Assembly: GCA_025929745.1 (NCBI GenBank)
Contig: JAICPQ010000072.1
Span: forward strand, 1 to 10,788
DNA: 10,788 nt
Direction of reading: 5' to 3'
From: Burkholderiales bacterium
GTDB lineage: Bacteria > Pseudomonadota > Gammaproteobacteria > Burkholderiales > SG8-39
The first letter of the stretch is position 1. Every line of letters begins with the position of its first letter. The notes below the pieces were generated by a model. It searched no databases. It had not been told where the DNA came from and was given only the letters and a program-made list of their open reading frames with translations. Positions 5,239 through 10,788 of this stretch are shown here, piece by piece. The position numbers and the translations under genes are program-made.

Positions 5239-5925
5239 CTCGCCGAGATACGCTTCCTTCACGCGCGCATCTTCCAGCAGGGACTTCGCGCTACCCGACA
5301 CCGCGATGGCGCCCGATTCCATGACGTAGCCGCGGTGCGCGAGTTCCAGCGCAAGGCGCGCGTTCTGCTCCACGAGCAGGATGGTCACGCCGCGCTTGGC
5401 GATCTCGCGCACCACCTCGAAGATGCGCGCGACCATCATGGGCGCGAGTCCCATTGACGGCTCATCGAGGAGAAGCAGCTTCGGCTCCGTCATCAGCGCC
5501 CGCGCGATCGCGAGCATCTGCTGCTCGCCACCGGACAGTGTGCCGGCGACCTGCGTGCGCCGCTCCTTGAGACGCGGGAAAGTGGCGTACTGGCGCTCGG
5601 CATCGACGCGGCCCCGCACGTACGCGCCCATGGCGAGATTCTCTTCCACCGTGAGCTGCGGAAAGATGCCGCGCCCTTCGGGCACCATGACGAGACCCTG
5701 GCGCGGCAGCTCGTGCACTTTCGCGCGCGTGATGTCCGAGCCGGCGTAGGCGATTTTTCCCGAGCTCGGCAGAAGCCGGCAAATCGCTTTCAGCGTCGTG
5801 GTCTTGCCGGCGCCGTTCGCGCCGATCAGGCAGACGAGCTCGCCCTGCTCGACCTCCAGGTCGATGCCCTTCACGGCGCGGATGCCGCCGTAGTGCACCT
5901 CGAGCGCCTTGACCTCAAGCAGCAC
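5227..5925 (-). CDS. livF: Branched-chain amino acid ABC transporter ATP-binding protein LivF
   Basis: LivF is one of the two cytoplasmic ATPases driving a LivHM channel. Seen in the 232 residues: Walker A GANGAGKT (35-42), the family-typical PEGRGIFPQLTVEENL stretch including the Q-loop region (82-97), signature LSGGEQQ (130-136), Walker B LLLLDEP (150-156) followed by SMGLAP, and LLVEQNA in place of the usual switch histidine, as is normal for LivF. The C-terminal KEAYLGE is also typical. The start is a GTG at 5925-5923 with no good ribosome binding site. It overlaps the end of livG by 11 bases, so coupled translation is likely. It is the last gene of the operon; its TAG overlaps the convergent reductase stop and no U-tract terminator follows. 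Confidence 0.95.
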   Translation of the reverse strand: MLLEVKALEVHYGGIRAVKGIDLEVEQGELVCLIGANGAGKTTTLKAICRLLPSSGKIAYAGSDITRAKVHELPRQGLVMVPEGRGIFPQLTVEENLAMGAYVRGRVDAERQYATFPRLKERRTQVAGTLSGGEQQMLAIARALMTEPKLLLLDEPSMGLAPMMVARIFEVVREIAKRGVTILLVEQNARLALELAHRGYVMESGAIAVSGSAKSLLEDARVKEAYLGEAAS

Positions 5926-6682
5926 GCGGCGCGCCCAAGTACGCTTCGATGACCTTCGGGTCTTTCTGGACTTCCGCGGGCGGGCCTTCGGCGATCTTCT
6001 CGCCGTAGTCGAGCACCATGACGCGATCGCACACGTTCATCACGAGGCGCACGTCATGCTCGATGAGGAGAACGGTGACGCCGTCGTCGCGGATCCGACG
6101 GATGAGCTTGCCGAGGGCGACCCGCTCGGCGGGATTCATCCCGGCGGCCGGCTCATCCAGCGCAAGAAGCTTCGGCTCGGTGGCGAGCGCGCGCGCAATC
6201 TCAAGCCGGCGCTGGTCGCCGTACGCGAGGCTGCCCGCGGCGTCGTTCGCTCGCGCCCGGATCCCGACGTAGTCCAGGAGCTCCAGCGCGCGTCGCTCGA
6301 TCTGCTTCTCTTCCAGCAAGGTACCGCGGGTGCGTAGCACCGCGCCCACGACCCCCGCGCGGGTGCGTGCATGCCGGCCGATCATCACGTTTTCGAGCGC
6401 CGAGAGGTTGACGAACAGCCGGATGTTCTGGAAGGTGCGGCCGATGCCCGCGGCGGCCACCTGGTGCGCCTTCAGGCCTCTGAGCGGGCGGCCATCGAAG
6501 GCGAACTCACCCTCGTCGGGCTCATAGATGCCGGTCAGCACATTGAAGAGCGTCGTCTTCCCGGCGCCATTCGGGCCGATGAGGCCATAGATATCGCGCG
6601 CGTTGATCAAGAACGATACGTCCTGCAGCGCCTGCACGCCGCCGAAGCGCTTGGCGATGCGCTCGGCAACGAGGAGGCTCAT
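5915..6682 (-). CDS. livG: Branched-chain amino acid ABC transporter ATP-binding protein LivG
   Basis: LivG is the second cytoplasmic ATPase of the transporter and pairs with LivF. In 255 residues there are Walker A GPNGAGKT (36-43), the LivG-typical GIGRTFQNIRLF stretch with Q-loop Gln85, signature LAYGDQ (152-157), Walker B LLALDEP (172-178) followed by AAGMNP, and switch histidine His209 in LLIEHDV. The C-terminal VIEAYLG is standard. The ATG at 6682 overlaps the livM stop as ATGA and has GAGGAG about 8 bases upstream, which fixes this start; the open frame further upstream is a shadow inside livM. The central segment ARTRAGVVGAVLRTRG is the variable region between the Q-loop and the helical domain. 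Confidence 0.95.
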   Translation of the reverse strand: MSLLVAERIAKRFGGVQALQDVSFLINARDIYGLIGPNGAGKTTLFNVLTGIYEPDEGEFAFDGRPLRGLKAHQVAAAGIGRTFQNIRLFVNLSALENVMIGRHARTRAGVVGAVLRTRGTLLEEKQIERRALELLDYVGIRARANDAAGSLAYGDQRRLEIARALATEPKLLALDEPAAGMNPAERVALGKLIRRIRDDGVTVLLIEHDVRLVMNVCDRVMVLDYGEKIAEGPPAEVQKDPKVIEAYLGAPRAA

Positions 6683-7752
6683 GCGACGTGCTCCTCGAGC
6701 TCGCGCTTGCGCACCGCGGAGGGCAGCAGGCCGGCCGGGCGAAAAAGCATGACGAGGACGAGCGCGAGGCCGAAGAGCAGCATGCGGATGACCTCGGGCT
6801 CGACCATCATGCGGCCGAAAAGCGCCTCCTGCACAGGCGTAACGGTCCAGCGCAGGATTTCGGGAACGAAGGAAAGCAGCAGCGCGCCGAGGATCACGCC
6901 CCAGATGTTGCCCATGCCGCCGAGCACCACCATGGACACGACCATGATGGACTCGACGAGCACGAAGCTCTCCGGCGAAATGAATCCCTGGATTGCCGAG
7001 AACATGCCGCCGGCGACACCGCCAAAGCTCGCTCCCATGGCGAAGGCGAGCAGCTTCAGGTTGCGCGTGTCGATACCCATGGCGCGCGCGGCGATCTCGT
7101 CTTCGCGGATCGCCTCCCATGCGCGGCCGATGCGCGAGTTCTGCAGGCGCAGGTTGACGACGATGATGGCGAGCGCCACGAGCAGCAGCAGGTAGTAGTA
7201 CTTGATCGGGCCGCTCACGTCGATGCCAAGGACGGTGTCCGGCCGCGCGAAGTTGAAGGTTCCGAACGAGAACGGATCAATGCGCGTGATGCCCTGTGGC
7301 CCGTTGGTGATGTTCACCGGCCGCGACATGTTGTTCAGGAAGATGCGGATGATCTCGCCGAAACCGAGCGTGACGATGGCGAGATAATCGCCGCGCAGCT
7401 TGAGCGTGGGCGCGCCCAGCAGCACGCCGAAGAGCGCCGCGACCGCGGCGCCGATGGGTAGGATTAGCCAGAAAGGCAGGTGCAGGCCGAACTGCGGGCT
7501 TGCGAGGAGCGCGTAGGCATAGGCGCCGACCGCGTAGAAGGCGATGTATCCGAGGTCGAGCAGCCCGGCGAAGCCGACCACGATGTTGAGGCCGAGCGCG
7601 AGCATGACGTAGAGAATCGTGTAGTTCATGATGCGCACCCACGTCGTGCCCGCCTGCGCGAGCGCGAAGGGAAGAAGCGCGAGCGCGAGGCCAACGAGTG
7701 CGAAGCCCAGCCACACGAGCCACGGTTTGCCTCTGGTGTCGAAAAAGCGCAT
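6679..7752 (-). CDS. livM: Branched-chain amino acid ABC transporter permease LivM
   Basis: LivM is one of two inner-membrane permeases that form the substrate channel. The 357-residue protein has many hydrophobic segments, beginning with one at about 11-33, and the family pattern NIVVGFAGLLDLGYIAFYAVGAY (56-78). The ATPase-contacting EAA-like loop is GRAWEAIREDEIAARAMGID (209-228). LGGMGNIWGVILGA (277-290) and the closing FRPAGLLP (337-344) are further family marks. The start is the ATG at 7752, which shares one base with the livH stop (TGATG); a GTG directly before it is possible. GGAG lies about 10 bases upstream. The longer open frame reaching further into livH is not LivM-like. Co-translation with livH and livG is implied by the overlaps. 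Confidence 0.94.
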   Translation of the reverse strand: MRFFDTRGKPWLVWLGFALVGLALALLPFALAQAGTTWVRIMNYTILYVMLALGLNIVVGFAGLLDLGYIAFYAVGAYAYALLASPQFGLHLPFWLILPIGAAVAALFGVLLGAPTLKLRGDYLAIVTLGFGEIIRIFLNNMSRPVNITNGPQGITRIDPFSFGTFNFARPDTVLGIDVSGPIKYYYLLLLVALAIIVVNLRLQNSRIGRAWEAIREDEIAARAMGIDTRNLKLLAFAMGASFGGVAGGMFSAIQGFISPESFVLVESIMVVSMVVLGGMGNIWGVILGALLLSFVPEILRWTVTPVQEALFGRMMVEPEVIRMLLFGLALVLVMLFRPAGLLPSAVRKRELEEHVA

Positions 7753-8726
7753 CACGCGCGGTCTCCAACACGCTCGCCGAGCAGGCCCTGCGGCCGGAAG
7801 ACGAGTACGAGGATAAGCACCAGGAACGCGAACACGTCCTGATAGTTGGAGCCGAACAGAATGAAAGTACCGCCGCCTTCGCAGGCCGCGAGCGGCACGC
7901 CCCAGGCGCAAACATCGGTGAAGTCGCCGATGTAGCCCGCGCCGAGCGCCTCCACCACGCCGAGCAGCACGCCGCCGAGCATCGCGCCCGGAATGTTGCC
8001 GATGCCGCCGAGCACCGCAGCGGAAAATGCCTTGAGGCCGAGCACCGAGCCCATGGTGTATTGGGCAATGCCGTAATAGGTCCCGAAAAGGACACCGGCC
8101 ACAGCGCCGAGTCCGGCGCCGAGGATGAACGTGACCGCGATGACGCGGTTGATGTCGATACCCATGAGCCCGGCGACTTGCGGATTCTGCGCGGTGGCGC
8201 GCATTGCCGTGCCGAGCGGGGTTCGATAGACAAGGATGGCGAGGCTCGCCATCAGCATGAAGCAAATGGCAAGGATCGCGATCTGGATCGTCGTGATCGC
8301 CGCGCCGCCGATGAAGTAGCTGCGCGACGGAATGATCTGCGGAAACGCGAGGATGTTGCGGCTCCAGATCATGAGCGCGATGTGCTGCAGGATGATCGAC
8401 ACGCCGATGGCGGTGATGAGCGGAGCAAGCCGCGGCGCATGGCGCAGCGGACGATAGGCGAGGCGCTCCATGCCGTAGCCGACCAGCATGCAGATCGGCA
8501 CCGCGCAGCCGGCGCCGATCAGCACGATGGCGAGCGGCGGCAGGCCGGAAGGAACCAGCAGGTTGATGACGCTGAAGGCGACCATGGCGCCGATCATCAC
8601 CACCTCCCCGTGCGCGAAGTTGATGAGCTGGATGATGCCGTACACCATGGTGTAGCCGAGCGCGACGACCGCGTACACGCTGCCCGCGGTCAGCCCGTTC
8701 ACCATCTGCTGCAGGAAGGTGTCCAT
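7752..8726 (-). CDS. livH: Branched-chain amino acid ABC transporter permease LivH
   Basis: LivH is the second inner-membrane permease. The 324-residue sequence starts in the usual way (MDTFLQQMVNGL) and shows ALGYTMVYGIIQLINFAHGE (22-41), the EAA-like loop LGTAMRATAQNPQVAGLMGI (171-190), LGGIGNIPGAMLGG (239-252) and the closing FRPQGLLGERV (310-320). Between GYIGDFT and FGSNYQD, where I expect only a few residues, there is a stretch of about 20 (271-290) containing Cys273 and Cys282. Both flanks stay in frame, so it is an insertion rather than a frameshift. The ATG at 8726 directly follows the U-tract of the livK-livH terminator, leaving no room for a Shine-Dalgarno outside the hairpin. The stop overlaps the livM start. 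Confidence 0.94.
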   Translation of the reverse strand: MDTFLQQMVNGLTAGSVYAVVALGYTMVYGIIQLINFAHGEVVMIGAMVAFSVINLLVPSGLPPLAIVLIGAGCAVPICMLVGYGMERLAYRPLRHAPRLAPLITAIGVSIILQHIALMIWSRNILAFPQIIPSRSYFIGGAAITTIQIAILAICFMLMASLAILVYRTPLGTAMRATAQNPQVAGLMGIDINRVIAVTFILGAGLGAVAGVLFGTYYGIAQYTMGSVLGLKAFSAAVLGGIGNIPGAMLGGVLLGVVEALGAGYIGDFTDVCAWGVPLAACEGGGTFILFGSNYQDVFAFLVLILVLVFRPQGLLGERVGDRA

Positions 8727-8755
8727 AAGAAAAACGGCACCCGAAGGTGCCGTTT
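8727..8755 (-). terminator. Terminator or attenuator between livK and livH
   Basis: On the minus strand ACGGCACC and GGTGCCGT (8753-8746 with 8741-8734) form a perfect 8-bp stem closed by a TTCG tetraloop. TTTTTCTT (8734-8727) follows, and then the livH ATG. Two further A-T pairs can lengthen the stem at the cost of part of the U-tract. On the plus strand a shorter T-rich run also follows, so it could work both ways. Partial read-through would give more LivK than LivHMGF, the usual need of such transporters. Confidence 0.75.
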
Positions 8756-8776
8756 CTTGTCCCTTACCGCAACGTT

Positions 8777-9967
8777 TTACTTCGCAGCTTTGACGAACTC
8801 GTCGTAGGTCTGCGTCTTGCCGCCCTGGATCACCGCGACCGGCGTGAGCTTGCCGCCTTTCATGGTAAAGATCGTCATTTCCGCGTCCTTGCGGTCGCCC
8901 TTGTCGTCGAAGGCGATCTTGCCGGTGGCGCCCTTGAAGTCGAGCTTCTGCAGGACAGGCAGGTACTTCTTCGGATCGCTCGAGTTCGCCTTCTGCATAG
9001 CCTGGATCAGCATATTGGCCGCGTCGTAGGTGAAGGGCGAGTAGAGGATCGGGTCGGCGTTGAATTTCTTCTTGTAGGCGTCGAGGAATTTCTTGTCCGC
9101 CGCCTCGACCGGTATGCCGGCCTGCGAGCAGAGCAGCCCCTCAGCTGCATCGCCGGCGAGCTCCTTCATCTTGTCGGTGCACGCGCCGTCGCCGAACGAG
9201 AACACGGCCTTGATGCCGAGCTCGCGGCCCTGCTTGAGGAGCGGCCCGCCGGTCGCATCCATGCCGCCGTAGAACACCGCGTCCGGGTTGCGACCGCGCA
9301 GCTTGGTGAGGATCGCCTTCCAGTCCGTCGTCTTGTCGGTGCCCTTCTCGCGCGGCAGAACGTTGATCTTCGCCGCCTTGAGCGTCTTCTCCACCTCGTT
9401 GGCGATGCCTTCGCCGTAGGCCGTGGCGTCGTCGATCACCGCGACGGTGCTCGGCTTGTTATTGGTGGCGAGATAGCTCGCGATCGCCGGGCCCTGCTGG
9501 TCGTCGCGGCCGACCACGCGGAACTGAGTCTTGAAGCCCTGCTCGGTGAGCTTCGGGTTGGTGGCCGAGCCCGAAATCACGGGGATGCCCGCCTGGTTGT
9601 AGATCGGCGAGGCCGGAATCGAGGTACCCGAGTTGAGGTGACCGACCACGCCGACCACCTTCGCGTCGACCAGCTTCTGCGCGACCGTCGTGCCGACCTT
9701 GGGGTCGGCCTGATCGTCCTCGGCGACGAGCGTGAACTTCACGTCCTTGCCGTCGATCTTGATCTTCGCCGCGTTCGCTTCCTCGACGGCGAGGCGCGCG
9801 CCGTTTTCGTTGTCCTTGCCGAGGTGCGCGATGCCGCCGGTGAGCGGTCCGACGTGACCGATCTTCACTTCGGCGCCTGCGCCACCGCCGCTCGAGCTTT
9901 GCTGGCCGCAGCCAATGAGCGCGATCGCAGCGGCAATCGCCGAAATTCCGATCTGAATGTTCTTCAT
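8777..9967 (-). CDS. livK: Branched-chain amino acid-type ABC transporter binding lipoprotein LivK
   Basis: This is the substrate-capturing component of the LivKHMGF transporter. The 396-residue protein begins with a lipoprotein signal peptide with lipobox LIGC (Cys20) and a Ser/Gly linker (21-31), so it should be tethered to a membrane by a lipid on Cys20; residue +2 is Gly, not Asp. The mature part has the type I binding-protein fold markers: IGHVGPLTGGIAHLGKD (36-52), VVGVVGHLNSGTSIPAS (104-120, ligand-contacting Ser/Thr), ISGSATNPKLTEQG (131-144), VAVIDDATAYGEG (176-188) and YSPFTYDAANML (309-320). Cys263 and Cys280 may form a disulfide. GGGAG 5 bases before the ATG at 9967 fixes the start. 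Leucine, isoleucine and valine are the likely ligands by family, but related proteins bind urea, amides or aromatic acids, so the substrate is not proven. Confidence 0.93.
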   Translation of the reverse strand: MKNIQIGISAIAAAIALIGCGQQSSSGGGAGAEVKIGHVGPLTGGIAHLGKDNENGARLAVEEANAAKIKIDGKDVKFTLVAEDDQADPKVGTTVAQKLVDAKVVGVVGHLNSGTSIPASPIYNQAGIPVISGSATNPKLTEQGFKTQFRVVGRDDQQGPAIASYLATNNKPSTVAVIDDATAYGEGIANEVEKTLKAAKINVLPREKGTDKTTDWKAILTKLRGRNPDAVFYGGMDATGGPLLKQGRELGIKAVFSFGDGACTDKMKELAGDAAEGLLCSQAGIPVEAADKKFLDAYKKKFNADPILYSPFTYDAANMLIQAMQKANSSDPKKYLPVLQKLDFKGATGKIAFDDKGDRKDAEMTIFTMKGGKLTPVAVIQGGKTQTYDEFVKAAK

Positions 9968-10003
9968 GGGTTCTCCCAGGGGGTGTTCGTGCGAGAGGTC
10001 GAT

Positions 10004-10009
10004 ATTTTA
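10004..10009 (-). promoter_or_regulatory. Weak candidate -10 box upstream of livK
   Basis: TAAAAT on the minus strand (10009-10004) lies about 37 bases before the livK ATG, in the 46-base gap after the cytochrome gene. No good -35 is seen (GATTCT at 17-base spacing). No terminator separates the cytochrome gene from livK, so read-through is an equal possibility. Confidence 0.22.
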
Positions 10010-10013
10010 CGCC

Positions 10014-10313
10014 TTACTGCTGGGCGAGAATCCACTTCACCAGCGCATTCACGTCGGCATCCGGCACCGCCGTGTTGGGCGGCATCGGCACGTTGCCCCA
10101 TACGCCTTGGCTTCCCTTCTTGACCTTTTCGGCCAGCTTCGCCGGCGCGGCCTTGTCGGCGCGATACTTCGCGGCGACTTCCTTATAGGACGGGCCGACC
10201 ATCTTCTTGTCCACCGTATGGCAGGCAAGGCAGGCGTGCTTTTTCGCGAGTTCCTCGCTCGCCTGCGCCGGCCACGCGGCCAGCAAACCAAGAATCAGAA
10301 CTGCATGCTTCAT
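10014..10313 (-). CDS. Small monohaem cytochrome c (c551/c552-like)
   Basis: The 99-residue precursor has a signal peptide (1-18, ending AQA), so it is periplasmic. The haem attachment site is CLACH at 28-32, followed by VDKKMVGPSYKEVAAKYR, a pattern typical of the bacterial c551/c552 (class I, c8-type) family. The sixth ligand is probably Met77 in NVPMPPN, followed by the short closing helix DADVNALVKWILAQQ. Such proteins shuttle electrons to terminal oxidases, nitrite reductase or peroxidases; no partner enzyme is visible here. AAGGAG with good spacing precedes the ATG at 10313. The start codon overlaps the stop of the upstream YyaL-like gene (ATGA), so the two are translated together. Confidence 0.92.
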   Translation of the reverse strand: MKHAVLILGLLAAWPAQASEELAKKHACLACHTVDKKMVGPSYKEVAAKYRADKAAPAKLAEKVKKGSQGVWGNVPMPPNTAVPDADVNALVKWILAQQ

Positions 10314-10788
10314 AGGTTCTCCTTGAGGGCTTCCTTCAGCTGTTGTAGATCGCCGATCGGCTCGAGGCAGGTAACGCCGCGGCACAGCCAAGCGTTGACA
10401 GCGCCCGGGCGCCGCGGCTTGTCGAGCGGCGCCGGCAGGCCAGGCATGCCGTCGGGAATCGCGAGCGCGAGTGTATCCGACATTGGAACGCGCGCGAGCG
10501 CGCTCTGCCATGAAGCCAACGCTTGCGGTTCCCCGCGCAGAACCACGGTCTTCGGCTGCGTGAGCGCCTCGTCGAGCGCAATCGCCATCGTGGCGTAGCC
10601 ACCGGGAAATTGCCGCATCGCCGGGTAAAAAAGCTCGAGCGTGCGCCGCGCCGCTTCGGCGTAGCGCGCTTCGCCGGTTAGGCTGGACAGCCGGTTCAAC
10701 GCCCAGGCGGCGACCGCGTTACCCGAAGGGGTCGCATGGTCCTGGCCCGGCTTCGGACGGTGAATGAGCCGCTCGTGCTCGCGCGCGG
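10310..10788 (-). CDS. YyaL/DUF255 family protein, C-terminal part
   Basis: Only the last 159 codons are in the window; the start lies beyond the right edge. HRPKPGQDHATPSGNAVAAWALNRLSSLTGE, read in the first forty or so codons, and the closing AWLCRGVTC segment with its cysteine pair are hallmarks of the YyaL/SSP411 (DUF255) family. Full-length members have an N-terminal thioredoxin-like domain and a C-terminal alpha/alpha-barrel related to N-acylglucosamine 2-epimerases. Their biochemical function is not well established. A TTG at 10699 could be mistaken for a start, but the frame continues with family sequence upstream of it. The stop overlaps the ATG of the small cytochrome gene by four bases, so the pair belongs to one transcript. 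Confidence 0.85.
   Translation of the reverse strand, partial: AREHERLIHRPKPGQDHATPSGNAVAAWALNRLSSLTGEARYAEAARRTLELFYPAMRQFPGGYATMAIALDEALTQPKTVVLRGEPQALASWQSALARVPMSDTLALAIPDGMPGLPAPLDKPRRPGAVNAWLCRGVTCLEPIGDLQQLKEALKENL

Noticed and set aside
7854..7916. Frameshift pair in livH as the cause of the unusual segment
   Set aside because: Family sequence continues in the same frame on both sides and the overall length fits a simple insertion.
6688..8807. Long plus-strand open frames opposite livM and livH
   Set aside because: They are antisense shadows rich in His, Asp, Glu and Arg, without recognisable domains, lying opposite well-defined permease genes.
8747..10123. 458-codon plus-strand open frame opposite livK
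   Set aside because: Composition is Arg/Val/Leu/Asp-rich, as expected for the antisense of a high-GC gene; livK on the minus strand has clear family motifs and a ribosome binding site.
1..10788. Mobile elements, CRISPR arrays, tRNA or rRNA genes
   Set aside because: No transposase or integrase motifs, no regularly spaced direct repeats and no tRNA-like cloverleaf or rRNA sequence were seen on either strand.

Overview
This window looks like chromosomal DNA from a high-GC Gram-negative bacterium, most likely a betaproteobacterium. That placement rests on protein style and gene neighbourhood (cytochrome c4, engB, hemB, dsbD, cutA, then a liv operon) recalled from general knowledge; no search was run. 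The genes are housekeeping or transport genes packed with almost no spacing. There is no sign of a prophage, insertion sequence, CRISPR array, tRNA or rRNA.

Layout. 1-377 (minus): N-terminal part of a cytochrome c4-type protein. 412-993 (plus): the ribosome-assembly GTPase EngB, read divergently, with no ATG, GTG or TTG where its conserved N-terminus begins. 994-1138 is the only real gap in the window and is full of inverted repeats. It is the hemB leader on the plus strand, but it also carries a well-formed intrinsic terminator pointing along the minus strand with no minus-strand gene in front of it. This suggests a small RNA. 1139-2194 (plus): HemB of the cysteine-free, magnesium-type class. 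2118-3860 and 3857-4180 (minus): DsbD and CutA, with dsbD overlapping the 3' end of hemB by 77 bases. 4196-5230 (plus): a [2Fe-2S]/FAD/NAD(P)H reductase. 5227-9967 (minus): a complete branched-chain amino-acid-type ABC transporter in genomic order livF, livG, livM, livH, livK, transcribed livK to livF, with a hairpin terminator between livK and livH. 10014-10313 (minus): a small c-type cytochrome. 10310-10788 (minus): the C-terminal part of a YyaL/DUF255 protein.

How the genes fit together. One theme on the left and far right is haem and c-type cytochromes: HemB makes porphobilinogen for haem, DsbD exports reducing power needed among other things to keep CXXCH cysteines reduced for haem attachment, and two c-type cytochromes are encoded. 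The middle-right block is a self-contained uptake system: lipoprotein LivK captures the substrate, LivH and LivM form the channel, and LivG and LivF hydrolyse ATP. The livK-livH hairpin probably sets a higher level of binding protein than of membrane components.

The most novel-looking element is the non-coding region at about 973-1138. I found no evidence of a new multi-gene system.
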